NCBI GenBank assembly: GCA_032251145.1
Contig: JAVVER010000003.1
Coordinates: 6,210-70,209, forward strand
DNA length: 64,000 nucleotides
Direction of reading: 5' to 3'
DNA from: BRH-c54 sp032251145
GTDB taxonomy: Bacteria; Bacteroidota; Bacteroidia; Flavobacteriales_E; Vicingaceae
A program made the translations under genes and the position numbers. Below, piece by piece: positions 43,812 through 53,196 of the stretch. Numbering within the stretch: position 1 is the stretch's first letter; the number at the start of each line of letters is the position of its first letter. Under the pieces are notes generated by a model. The model was not told where the DNA came from and ran no database searches. It was given only the letters and a program-made list of their open reading frames with translations.

Positions 43812-44300
43812 ATGAATATTAGTCTGAAATCTAAACTGGAGGAAGCAGAAAAGCATAAAAAAGACAATCAGTTATTGGTTAAAAAGCTTAAAAAAAGTAA
43901 ACCAAAAAATTTAGATACTAATACACACGATGCTCATGATGCTGCTTTTGATAAAATAGACTGTCTGCAATGTGCCAATTGTTGTAAGACCACTAGTCCT
44001 ATTTTTTATGATAGAGACATTGACAGATTGGCAAAACACCTAAAAATAAAGCCTTCAGCTTTTGTTGCTCAATATTTACATTTGGATGAAGTAGGTGATT
44101 ATGTGCTTAATACTGCTCCTTGCCCGTTTTTAGATTATGAAAATTACTGCATGGTTTATGAAAGCCGACCGGCAGCTTGTAGAGAATATCCTCATACCAA
44201 CCGAAAAAGATTTTATCAGATTTTAGATTTATCGTTAAAAAACACAGAAATATGTCCTGCTGTTGCAACTGTTTTTGAAGCTCTTAGAGAAAAATATTAA
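43812..44300 (+). CDS. YkgJ-type cysteine-cluster protein
   Basis: 162 residues. The cluster cysteines are in DCLQCANCCKTTSPIF, then NTAPCPFLDYENYCMVYESR and RPAACREYPHT, the usual CxxC..C arrangement thought to bind zinc or an Fe-S cluster. Function unknown for the family, though a role as a Fe-S or chelation protein has been suggested. The first 45 residues are lysine-rich and helical. Starts with a near-leaderless promoter; an SDR gene follows 16 bases after its stop. Confidence 0.9.
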   Translation: MNISLKSKLEEAEKHKKDNQLLVKKLKKSKPKNLDTNTHDAHDAAFDKIDCLQCANCCKTTSPIFYDRDIDRLAKHLKIKPSAFVAQYLHLDEVGDYVLNTAPCPFLDYENYCMVYESRPAACREYPHTNRKRFYQILDLSLKNTEICPAVATVFEALREKY

Positions 44301-44316
44301 TCACTATTTTTGCTAC

Positions 44317-45114
44317 ATGGATATAACAAACAAAGTAATATGGGTTACAGGAGCTTCTTCGGGAATAGGAGAGGCGTTAGTTTATGAATTAGCTAAAAGA
44401 AACTGTAAATTAATTCTATCGGCACGAAGAGAGGAGGAGCTGCAACGAGTAAAGAAAAACACTAATTTATCGGATGAACAAGTGTTGGTTTTACCAATAG
44501 ATTTAGAACAGTTTAAAGATGCTCCAACATGGGTAAATAAAGCAATACAGAAATTTGCTACCATAGATATTTTAATAAACAATGGAGGAATTAGTCAGAA
44601 AAGTTTGGCTATGGAAACCACCGAAGTTGTTGAACAAAAATTTTGGAATATTAACTACTTTGGAAATGTAGCGCTTACCAAAGCCGTGTTACCTTTAATG
44701 CAACAACAACAACACGGAAAAGTGGTAGTAATAACCTCTATTTTAGGAAAATTTGGCTTACCTCAACTCTCCACTTATGCAGCAACCAAACATGCACTTT
44801 ATGGTTTTTACGAATCGTTGAGATTAGAATTGGTAAAAGATAATGTTTCTGTATTGTTGGCAGCTCCAGGTTTTATTAATACCCAAGTTGCTGTAAATGC
44901 TATAGACGGAAAAGGAAATATTACCAATGAAAATAGCGATGCTCAGCTCAACGGAATGAAACCTGATGTATTTGCTAAAAATCTGGTTAACGCAATAGTA
45001 AAAGACAAACAACACGTTTATATTGGTAAAAAAGAACTCTTGACTATCCCCTTTAAAACCTTGTTTCCTAAATTATTTTATAAAATAATGCTAAAGCTAA
45101 GTAATAAAAAATAA
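44317..45114 (+). CDS. Short-chain dehydrogenase/reductase
   Basis: NAD(P)-dependent oxidoreductase of the classical SDR type. The cofactor motif is VIWVTGASSGIGEALVYELA; NNGG marks the NNAG motif, the catalytic serine lies in VVITSILGKFG and YxxxK is YAATKHA. Substrate unknown. The reading frame extends upstream to 44263 inside the YkgJ gene, but ATG 44317 gives the standard N-terminus and sits four bases after a TATTTTTG element. Confidence 0.93.
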   Translation: MDITNKVIWVTGASSGIGEALVYELAKRNCKLILSARREEELQRVKKNTNLSDEQVLVLPIDLEQFKDAPTWVNKAIQKFATIDILINNGGISQKSLAMETTEVVEQKFWNINYFGNVALTKAVLPLMQQQQHGKVVVITSILGKFGLPQLSTYAATKHALYGFYESLRLELVKDNVSVLLAAPGFINTQVAVNAIDGKGNITNENSDAQLNGMKPDVFAKNLVNAIVKDKQHVYIGKKELLTIPFKTLFPKLFYKIMLKLSNKK

Positions 45115-45136
45115 TTTTTGTAGTATTGCTAATCCT

Positions 45137-45841
45137 ATGATTAAAAACTACTTGTTACATATCACGCTTTATAAATCTCTATTTTTAGCAAGTTTTGTTA
45201 TGTTATTAATAGCTTGTAAATCAACAAAAAATGTAGAACAAACATTGGTTGAAGCCCCAAGAGAAAAAGTAGAAATAGTTGAAGAAGAGCAACCTAAAGA
45301 AGAGTTAGGAGATATTTTAACAGAGTATCTGTCTTTAAAATATCCTGATAAAATTTTTGATAAATACCTTTATATTTCTGTTAAACATCAAAAAATGTAT
45401 TTAATAGAAAATGGGATAACGGTTAAAACTTATCCTATTTCTACAGCAAAAAAAGGCATAGGTAGTCATCAAAACAGTAATAAAACACCACCCGGATTAC
45501 ATACTGTAAAAAGAAAAATTGGCGAAGAAGTACCTTTGGGCGGAATTTTAGAAGCAAGAGAGTTTAATGGAAAACTAGCTGAAATTATTACCGACAAACG
45601 TAAAGCGGATGGAGATTATGTTACCACAAGAATTTTGTGGCTAGATGGCGAAGAAGTGGGCATTAACAAAGGCAGAAATGTTGATTCCTACAACAGGTAC
45701 ATTTATATTCACGGTACTCCTGAAGAGGGTTTTATTGGTCAGCCAGCTTCTCATGGCTGCATAAGAATGAAGAATACAGATGTAATAGAACTTTATGACA
45801 TTATTGATGAAGGAACTCCCATCTATATTCTTAAAAGATAA
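45137..45841 (+). CDS. L,D-transpeptidase (YkuD-type) lipoprotein
   Basis: Cross-links peptidoglycan or attaches proteins to it by 3-3 type linkage. The N-terminal hydrophobic segment ends in LLIACKST, a lipobox with cysteine 27. The YkuD domain begins near residue 75 (KYLYISVKHQKMYLIENG); the catalytic motif is IYIHGTPEEGFIGQPASHGC followed by IRMKN, with nucleophile C208 and H206. 234 residues. It is followed by a 280-base gap containing the first of two direct repeats. Confidence 0.92.
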   Translation: MIKNYLLHITLYKSLFLASFVMLLIACKSTKNVEQTLVEAPREKVEIVEEEQPKEELGDILTEYLSLKYPDKIFDKYLYISVKHQKMYLIENGITVKTYPISTAKKGIGSHQNSNKTPPGLHTVKRKIGEEVPLGGILEAREFNGKLAEIITDKRKADGDYVTTRILWLDGEEVGINKGRNVDSYNRYIYIHGTPEEGFIGQPASHGCIRMKNTDVIELYDIIDEGTPIYILKR

Positions 45842-45857
45842 GCAGGTACTTAAAAAA

Positions 45858-45899
45858 TACTTAGGAATACTTATGAGTGTCTTAAGTGTTTAAAAGTTA
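45858..45899 (+). repeat. Direct repeat, left copy, flanking the cargo cluster
   Basis: A 42-base sequence opening TACTTAGGAATACTTATGAG and ending AAAAGTTA; 35 of 42 bases match the copy at 49696-49737 in the same orientation. The rest of 45842-46120 shows no gene. Confidence 0.7.
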
Positions 45900-46120
45900 G
45901 GGATTACAAAATCAAATACAACTAAGTATTTTTACTTACAACATCTCAGTATAAATACGTAAAACGTTGTTTTTCAATAAAAAATTTTTGGGTTTGTTAT
46001 TTTTTTGTTTTAGCTTAGCTAACTTAAAACTTAAAAAATTATCACAATTATATAATGCCAATCATGTTTTGTTTCATATTTATTTAGGTATTTAGCTAAC
46101 AAATTATAATTCAAAGAACT

Positions 46121-47276
46121 ATGAGAACACTTATTTGTAAATCTTTAATTTGCTCTATTGCCATGCTAACTTTTAGCACCATAGCTTTTGCACAAAATGG
46201 CAATAATAATGGTAATGGAGGAGGAAATGGCAACGGTAATGCCAATAATCCTATTCAATGGAAACTAAATGGTAACCAGGCTTCAAATTCAGATTTTATT
46301 GGTACTACCAACAACCAAAAAGTAGTTTTTAGAAGTAATAATGTTGTAGCCTTAGAGATTCAACCCGATACTTCTTCTCATTTTATGGGTGATGTAATAG
46401 TAGAACCACTTAAGCCTTTAACTCCATTACCGCCTGGTGAAGTAAATTTAGTTACCGTAAACAATCAAGGTAAACTAACCAGTCTAGATAAAAGTGGATT
46501 ATTAAACGCTATTTATGGCACCCAATTACAATGTATCCTTACACCTAACACACCTTTACCCACTCCTGTTTGGAGTGCTACATCAGGAATTTTATATACA
46601 GGAGCACTATGTCCTGCGAAAGTAGGTATAGGAACTGACAACCCAAACGCTACATTAGATGTGAGAGGGACAGGATATTTCACTTCTTTTTTTGGAATAA
46701 ATTCCATACCTACTAACCAATATCAGTTACATGTAAATAATTCAATAGGAACAATAGCTGGAATTTATTTAAACACCAACCACCCACAAAATTGGCCCAA
46801 TGTAAAATATGGTTTTCAAAATGTGGTAAACAATAGTAATACTATTGCTTATTCAGTTACAGATGCTACTACCAACCAAGATGTTTTTGTAGTTATGGGT
46901 GATGGATCTATTAATGTGAGAAGTGATATTTCTCAAAATAATAAATCATTTTTTGTTACTAATATAGTAAACAATGAAGATGTTTTTAGAGTAATGGGTG
47001 ATGGAACAACTTACGCGACCAAAAGTTATTGTACAAGAAACACCTTTTCCTGATTATGTTTTTGAATCTACTTATAAACTTATGCCATTAAATGAGTTAG
47101 AAAAATACATTAAAACAAACAAACATCTGCCCAAAATGCCTACTGCAAAAGAGGTTGAAAAAAATGGTGCAGATATAGGGGAGATAAACAGATTATTAGT
47201 AGAGAAAATAGAAGAGTTGACGTTATATATTTTAGAACAAGATAAAAGAATTAAAAAATTAGAGGAACTAAAATAA
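46121..47276 (+). pseudogene. Secreted protein with endosialidase-chaperone-like tail, frameshifted
   Basis: Signal peptide MRTLICKSLICSIAMLTFST ending AFAQ, then an N/G-rich stretch, then repeated VFxVMGDGxxxVR units (DVFVVMGDGSINVR, DVFRVMGDGTTYAT). At 47021 one extra A in AAAA breaks the frame; past it the sequence continues KVIVQETPFPDYVFEST and PLNELEKYIKTNKHLPKMPT, ending in a coiled coil (IEELTLYILEQDKRIKKLEE). This tail is common at the C-terminus of Bacteroidota surface proteins and recalls the S74-type tails. Corrected length 384 residues. The stop overlaps the next ATG. Confidence 0.8.
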
Positions 47277-48040
47277 TGACAAAGATAATACCATATTTAT
47301 TTATTTCGATTTCGATTTCGAGTTTGTCCTTATTGGGGCAAAGTGTTTCTCTATCTCATAATGATAAATATCAAATAGGAATAAATTACTCTATAAATAA
47401 TACTTTCAGAGTTTTAAAAAATGATTCTAAAAATGAAAATTTTGACAATATAATTGATAGTAGAAACAATAGAGAAAAATCTTTACTTAATAACTCTTTA
47501 GGTATTAATTTCATCATTAACTTTAAGGACAAAATGTTCATTGAAACAGGAGTTACTTATTCTATCATGGGATATCAAACGAAAGAACAAGAGTTGTTAT
47601 TTAGTAATTTAAGTGATCCAAGAAAAGGGTTTACTGTCAATTATTCTAATTTACCAACAACGGAAAAACTTATTGTAGAATATGCGTTTATAAAAATACC
47701 TACAACATTTAATGTAACTTTTATAGATAAAAAAATTAGTGTTTATGGTTTAGGCGGTATATCAACTAACTTCCTTTTATATAAGGAATCGACTTATGAG
47801 TGGTTGCTTCAAGATGGTTCAATTGATGTCGTAAAATCAGGAAAAAATAAATGGGAATTATATAAAACAATTAATTTTTCTGCTATAGCTGGTTTAGGAT
47901 TAAAATATTCTATAAATGAAAAAATAGATTTGCGATTAACTCCAAATTTTGAATATTCGTTTACATCTTTTACTGATAGTAAAATGAAAGAATACCCTTA
48001 TTCTTATGGTATTCAAATAAAATTATTTTATACATTATAA
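47276..48040 (+). CDS. Outer-membrane beta-barrel-like protein
   Basis: 254 residues with a signal peptide (FISISISSLSLLGQS). Alternating hydrophobic strands, YAFIKIPTTFNVTFIDKKIS and the terminal YSYGIQIKLFYTL fit an eight-stranded barrel of the type common in Bacteroidota (PorT/OMP_b-brl-like). Its ATG overlaps the stop of the upstream gene (TAATG), so it is cotranslated. Specific role unknown. Confidence 0.7.
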   Translation: MTKIIPYLFISISISSLSLLGQSVSLSHNDKYQIGINYSINNTFRVLKNDSKNENFDNIIDSRNNREKSLLNNSLGINFIINFKDKMFIETGVTYSIMGYQTKEQELLFSNLSDPRKGFTVNYSNLPTTEKLIVEYAFIKIPTTFNVTFIDKKISVYGLGGISTNFLLYKESTYEWLLQDGSIDVVKSGKNKWELYKTINFSAIAGLGLKYSINEKIDLRLTPNFEYSFTSFTDSKMKEYPYSYGIQIKLFYTL

Positions 48041-48050
48041 ATACATTAAA

Positions 48051-49687
48051 ATGATAAAACACTACAAAATAGTTTTAGGTTTTTATTTATTTTTCTTTAG
48101 CATAGAGTTTATAAAATCTCAGAATATTGTACCTAACAGCTCATTCGAAACTGGAATTATAAGTTTCCCTACAGATCATAGTCAAATCCCTTTTTTATAT
48201 TATTGGGAAAATTTTGAGACATCAGATTGGTACTCCTCTGACCCAAATCATTATCGAGGCACTTATGATATACCTGGTACAAATGGTCAATTTAAAAACT
48301 ATATGTCTGCAAAAACAGGAGATAAATATATTGGGTTCGGTCATTGCGAAGGATTACAAGTAAATCTAACAAAAACAATAAAAAAAGGGGATATAATAAA
48401 AATTTCATTTTGGTGGAGTCCTAGGAAAGAAAGAAATACTGAAATAAATTATTTTCTATCTAAAAATAAAGCTGACGCTAATATCGCACTTAATGATTGC
48501 TCAAATCCAAATATATCAAGTGAGTTTATGGGTAAGGTAATTGTTAATGCAGGAGGTACAAACCCTACTCACATTCCTGGTAATTGGTATTATTATGAGT
48601 CAGAATCTTTTAAAATAACAGATGAGGAATATACTGGTTTGTAATAAAAGGAGAAAATACGGCAGGTGCTTTTAATTCTGTTGGATATATATATTTAGAT
48701 GATGTTTCTGTGTTTTCCGTTCCAGAATGTGCACATGTTTGTACTCCAAAAGAACCAGTTAATTTTTATCAAATTCAAGGTTCTCCGAATGTTTTAGCTA
48801 CGGCTATGATAGGTAATTCAGCTGCAAATTGGTTTATGTTAATAGAAAATGCTTCAAACGTAGAATTTACTGTTTTTAATAGATGGGGCTTAGAAGTTTA
48901 TAACTATAAAGCCTATGATCCTAGTGGGCTGAAAGATATAGGCTACAATGATTACGCATTTGAATGGAATGGTCATGATAATAATGGAAATGCACTACCT
49001 CAAGGCTTATATAATTTCAATTTAGAAATAAAGAACTGTAAATTTAAAATCGATGAGACAGCCCAACCTTTATTTATTCTATCTTGTTCTTGTACACCTG
49101 TAATCAACTATCCTTACAAAACAAAATGGTTGAAAAATTGTTGTAAAGAAAATGCTATTTTCGATAATATAACTTTCCCAAATGGATTTAGAGAGGATGT
49201 TAATGACTTTATAATGGCAGGTGTTAATAACCCAACTATTGTTGATTACGGTACTAAAGTTGATTTTTTTGCGGGTCAATCAATTGTTTTAGGTAATGGT
49301 TTTCAGTCTTATGGAAATTTTACAGCAGAAATTACACCATGTGGCTCTTTTAATATGAAAAAATTAAATCGACATAATAATTTAATTACATCCTCTCAAA
49401 TCGACAGTATTTATGCAGATTATAATTTAGGTAAAGATGCTTTGTACGGTCTAAAAAATCCTACTATCTTCCCCAACCCTACTGCTGCCAGCATTAACAT
49501 TACACAACTAAACAATTTTGTTGACGGCAACATTGAAATTATCAATTTAATGGGGCAGGTTATTTTTTCTCAAACTATTCAAAATCATCAAATGAGTGTT
49601 AACTTATCAGAATACAATAAAGGCATTTATTTGGTTAAAATAAGTTCGGATAAAGAGCAAGTGATAGAAAAAATAATATTGGAGTAG
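48051..49687 (+). pseudogene. T9SS cargo protein (gliding-associated C-terminal type), frameshifted
   Basis: Signal peptide ending IEFIKSQ, then a jelly-roll-like domain starting NIVPNSSFETGIISFP. Near 48630 the frame breaks: ITDEEY is followed in another frame by YWFVIKGENTAGAFNSVGYI and YLDDVSVFSVPECAH. One missing T would explain it. The second part holds a CHU_C-like region (FNRWGLEVYNYKAYDPSG, ALPQGLYNFNLEIKN) and a type A sorting domain (IFPNPTAASINITQL to EKIILE). Corrected length 545 residues. Third gene of the cluster, 10 bases after the barrel gene. Confidence 0.8.
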
Positions 49688-49695
49688 ATAGATAT

Positions 49696-49737
49696 TACTT
49701 AGGAGTACTTATAAGTGCCTTGAATATTTATAAGTTA
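49696..49737 (+). repeat. Direct repeat, right copy, flanking the cargo cluster
   Basis: Opens TACTTAGGAGTACTTATAAG and ends TAAGTTA; seven mismatches to the copy at 45858-45899 over 42 bases. It lies just after the cargo stop codon and before rmuC. Confidence 0.7.
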
Positions 49738-49839
49738 AAAAAACTTCTTTGGTCTGGGGTCTATGTGGTAAAAAAATTAACATTCTGTATTCGTATTTTT
49801 TATCTTAATTTTATAGCTCTAAATTTTGATTTTACATTC

Positions 49840-51183
49840 ATGGAGTTTTTATACTTAGCAGCAGGGTTAATTTTAGGTTTTATTATTGGTTTTTTGGTAA
49901 AAAAACTACTAAACAACAGTAATGGTAATGATGCTGAAAGCCAACAAATAATAAAAGAGCTTACCCTAGAAAATGGGAATCTTAAAGGCAGAATTGACTC
50001 ATCTATTGAAGCATTTAGAAAGATTGAAACTAAAAATAATGAGCTAGAACAAAAAAAGAGCGAACTAATCTCCGAAAATGCCCGACTAACCAATGCGTAT
50101 CAAAACATAGAAACTAAACTTAAAGAGCAAAAAGATGAAATAGCTCAATTGCAAGAAAAATTTACCACAGAGTTTTCATTAATTGCCAATAAATTGCTCA
50201 AACAAAATGCTACTGATTTTGCTCAAGCGAATGAAAAAAGATTGAGTGAGATTTTAAATCCGCTAAAAGAAAACATTCAACAATTTGAGAAAAAAGTAGA
50301 TGATACTTACGAGAAAGATTTTAAAGATAGAACCAAGCTTATAGAGCAAATACAATCGCTTGAAAAACTAAACCAGCAAATGAGCGAAGAAGCTCAAAAC
50401 CTTACCAAAGCATTAAAAGGCGACAACAAAACCCAAGGAAATTGGGGAGAATTAATTTTAGAAAAAGTACTAGAAAGCTCTGGTTTAATAAAAGATGTAG
50501 AATACTCTACACAATACTCTACTTCTAATGATGATGGCACTAGAATTATGCCTGATGTTATCATTAATTTGCCTGATGAGAAACATATTATTGTAGATGC
50601 AAAAGTTTCGTTAGTAGCTTATCAAAACTATATTAATTGTGATGATGAGGTAGAACAAGAAAGTCATTTAAAAAACCATGTGTTATCCGTTAAAAACCAC
50701 ATAAAAGGCTTAAGCGAAAAGCACTATATTAGTGCTAAAGGCATTAATACGCCCGATTTTGTATTGTTATTTATGCCCATAGAATCTTCTTTTGGATTAG
50801 CATTAAGAGCAGATAACGAGTTATATCAATATGCTTGGGATAGAAAAGTGGTTATTGTTACGCCATCTACCTTATTGGCTACCCTAAGAACGGTAGCTTC
50901 CTTATGGAAACAAGAAAAACAAACGAAAAATGCAATAGAAATTGCTCGTCAGGCAGGAGCACTACACGATAAGTTTGCAGGATTTTTAAAAGACATGGAA
51001 AGCATTAAAAAAGGGATAGACAATTCGCAAGAAGCCTATGAAAAAGCTTTTAACAAACTTAAATCGGGGAGAGGAAACCTGATAGATGCTACCAAAAAAT
51101 TAGAAGAGTTGGGAGCAAAAACTAAAAAACAAATGCCCGAAATTTATTTACCCGAAAATCATGAAGATGAAGAACCTAATTAG
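49840..51183 (+). CDS. rmuC: RmuC-type DNA recombination protein
   Basis: RmuC limits inversion and recombination at short repeats in E. coli; the core is a restriction-endonuclease-like fold. The N-terminal membrane helix is MEFLYLAAGLILGFIIGFLV, then a long coiled coil to about residue 190. The core opens NKTQGNWGELILEKVLESSG; MPDVIINLPDEKHIIVDAKV and SLVAY hold the nuclease-like D and D-x-K residues; FVLLFMPIESSFGLAL follows. The frame is open back to 49720, but that part would put a second unrelated stretch before the membrane helix, so ATG 49840 is used. Confidence 0.92.
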   Translation: MEFLYLAAGLILGFIIGFLVKKLLNNSNGNDAESQQIIKELTLENGNLKGRIDSSIEAFRKIETKNNELEQKKSELISENARLTNAYQNIETKLKEQKDEIAQLQEKFTTEFSLIANKLLKQNATDFAQANEKRLSEILNPLKENIQQFEKKVDDTYEKDFKDRTKLIEQIQSLEKLNQQMSEEAQNLTKALKGDNKTQGNWGELILEKVLESSGLIKDVEYSTQYSTSNDDGTRIMPDVIINLPDEKHIIVDAKVSLVAYQNYINCDDEVEQESHLKNHVLSVKNHIKGLSEKHYISAKGINTPDFVLLFMPIESSFGLALRADNELYQYAWDRKVVIVTPSTLLATLRTVASLWKQEKQTKNAIEIARQAGALHDKFAGFLKDMESIKKGIDNSQEAYEKAFNKLKSGRGNLIDATKKLEELGAKTKKQMPEIYLPENHEDEEPN

Positions 51184-52432
51184 TCTATTTTTAATTCTTG
51201 TAGCAGTAGTTTTTGTGGGATGTTCATCAACTCAAAATACTACTAACAGAAATGTTGCAGGAATTTATATGCCCGGAATTAATTTGCTTGACCCAGATAT
51301 GCTTGCTTTTCATACCAATGATACGCTAACAACATTCCATTTTAGAATTAATTCTGCTAATATTTTATACACCAAAAAAAGAGAAGACTCTACCTTTAGT
51401 GCTAATGTAAAGGTAACTTATGAGTTGTATGAATTAGACTCCAAAACATTACTAGACAGTGCCTCGCTTAATTTTGTTGACTACGGAAATAATAAAGAAA
51501 AGAAATTTTTGGATGGCGTTTTTATGCTAAATACCTTATATGGAAAAATCTATACTATAAAAGTTACTTTTAATGATTTAAACAGAGATCAATATATCAA
51601 AAAGTCATTAAAATTAGATAAATCAAGCATATATAATGCTCAGAATTATTTGGTGTTGGATGATAAGCAAAACATCATATTTAAAAATTATTTAAAAAAT
51701 AATACCACCTTTTACCTTAAAAAGAATGAATCCATAACCGACACCACTTTTGTATTAAAATATTATAAATCAGACTTTCCTATAGCAAAACCACCATTTT
51801 CTTCTAATGAAACACCTGAAGAAAAAATGACATTTTCACCTGAATTTACAGAAGAACTTACTTTTGATTCTTTACAACAATTGAGCTATGAAGTAACAGA
51901 AAACGGCTTATATTTTATCCACCCTGAAGGACAATCAACAGGTCCTACCTTATTTAATTTTCAAGATAACTTTCCTGAAGTTAAAACTGCTGAAAATATG
52001 ATTCCGCCTATGCGTTATATTACCACATCAAAAGAATTTGAGCAGCTACTCGCTGCAGAATACCCAAAAGCAGAAGTGGATAAGTTTTGGAAAGACATTG
52101 CTGGAAGTAACGACAGAGCTAGAACCTTAATAAGAGAGTATTTTAAACGAGTTGAAAGTTCCAATAATTACTTTACTTCTTATAAAGAAGGATGGAAAAC
52201 CGATAGAGGAATTATTTATATTATTTTTGGAATACCTAATGTTGTGTATAAACACAAAAACTACGAAAATTGGATTTATGGAGAGGAAAACAACATGATG
52301 TCGTTAAGTTTTGTTTTTCATAAAGTTGCTAACCCAATAACAGATAATGATTATGTGTTAAGCCGCTCGCCAGTTTTTAAAAACAACTGGTTTAGAGCTG
52401 TTGATAGTTGGAGAAGTGGAAGAATTTATTGA
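51161..52432 (+). CDS. GWxTD-domain lipoprotein
   Basis: 423 residues. Lipoprotein signal ending VVFVGCSST. The C-terminus holds the GWxTD domain: RRVESSNNYF-like YFKRVESSNNYFTSYKEGWK, then TDRGIIYIIFGIPNVVY and YENWIYGEE. The function of this domain is unknown; it is widespread in Bacteroidota. It overlaps rmuC by 23 bases. ATG 51167 is an equally good start. It ends convergently, overlapping the rbfA stop by seven bases. Confidence 0.88.
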   Translation: MKMKNLISLFLILVAVVFVGCSSTQNTTNRNVAGIYMPGINLLDPDMLAFHTNDTLTTFHFRINSANILYTKKREDSTFSANVKVTYELYELDSKTLLDSASLNFVDYGNNKEKKFLDGVFMLNTLYGKIYTIKVTFNDLNRDQYIKKSLKLDKSSIYNAQNYLVLDDKQNIIFKNYLKNNTTFYLKKNESITDTTFVLKYYKSDFPIAKPPFSSNETPEEKMTFSPEFTEELTFDSLQQLSYEVTENGLYFIHPEGQSTGPTLFNFQDNFPEVKTAENMIPPMRYITTSKEFEQLLAAEYPKAEVDKFWKDIAGSNDRARTLIREYFKRVESSNNYFTSYKEGWKTDRGIIYIIFGIPNVVYKHKNYENWIYGEENNMMSLSFVFHKVANPITDNDYVLSRSPVFKNNWFRAVDSWRSGRIY

Positions 52433-52764
52433 TTTAGTTTAGCTTCAATTTCTTCCATATAATCAATGGAATCATCTAAATAGAAAGCCAATTCAGGAGT
52501 AATACGCAATTGTTTGCCAACTTTTCTGCCAAGCTCACCTCTAATTACACTAGCGTTTTCGTTAGCGATTTTAATCCCTTCTTTTGGCTCTATACTTCCG
52601 AAGATACTTAGGTAAACCTTAGCAAAACTTAAATCAGGAGAAACCCTTATTACAGTAACACTAACCATGGTACCTGGAAATAACTCATTAGTTTTTCCCT
52701 GAATAATTAAACTTAGCTCTTTTTGTAAAAGCCTAGCTACTTTATTTTGTCTTATTGAACTCAT
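52426..52764 (-). CDS. rbfA: 30S ribosome-binding factor A
   Basis: Small KH-fold protein that binds the 30S subunit and assists 16S rRNA maturation. SIRQNKVARLLQKELSLIIQ, VTVIRVSPDLSFAKVYLSIF and LRITPELAFYLDDSIDYMEE are standard RbfA segments. 112 residues. TACTTTTG (52770-52777, minus strand) ends five bases before the ATG, so its mRNA is probably leaderless. Confidence 0.95.
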   Translation of the reverse strand: MSSIRQNKVARLLQKELSLIIQGKTNELFPGTMVSVTVIRVSPDLSFAKVYLSIFGSIEPKEGIKIANENASVIRGELGRKVGKQLRITPELAFYLDDSIDYMEEIEAKLNQ

Positions 52765-52919
52765 TGCTGCAAAAGTATCAATTAATTTTTTAAAACTATT
52801 TTTAATAACGTTTTAAACCTGGGCGGTAGATTCAATAACAAATGTAACTTTTTGGTTTATAAAATTATAAAATATTGTTAGTATTTTTGTAAGTAAATAT
52901 TTGGATATATTAATGCGAC

Positions 52920-53196
52920 ATGACTAACAAGCATACAAAATTAACCCAAGCAACCGAAATGCTAAAAGCCATTGCTCAACCAATTAGGCAGCTTTTAGAA
53001 AACAACAAAAAAATGTCTGCAATAGCAACACATGAAGCACTGAACATAGAAAAATCTGTGGCTTCTCCTCACTTAAGAATATTAAAAAACAAAGGAATTG
53101 ATAGTGTCCGAAAAAAATGGAAAATATTGTTTTTATTTTCTTAAACATCAGCGTTTGGCAGAAATAGTAGTATGTGTAAATAAATGTCAGGAATAA
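52920..53196 (+). pseudogene. ArsR-family regulator with a frameshift
   Basis: MLKAIAQPIRQLLENNKKMS, then NIEKSVASPHLRILKNKGI, is an ArsR winged-helix start and recognition helix. Around 53097-53100 one extra base breaks the frame; the other frame then gives IVSEKNGKYCFYFLKHQRLA and EIVVCVNKCQE to a TAA at 53194-53196, directly before the next ATG. Corrected length 91 residues, normal for the family. Cysteines in the second part (KYC, VVC, NKC) could sense sulfur species, as in regulators of sulfide-detoxification operons, but that is inference. A TATTTTTG element lies at 52882-52889. Confidence 0.8.

Noticed and set aside
46998..47276. A separate 92-residue gene at the tail of the first cargo gene
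   Set aside because: Its sequence is the usual C-terminal tail of the upstream protein; a one-base indel explains the split.
45858..49737. Reading the two direct repeats as a CRISPR array or as IS target-site duplications
   Set aside because: Only two copies 3.8 kb apart with 7 mismatches, and no transposase between them.
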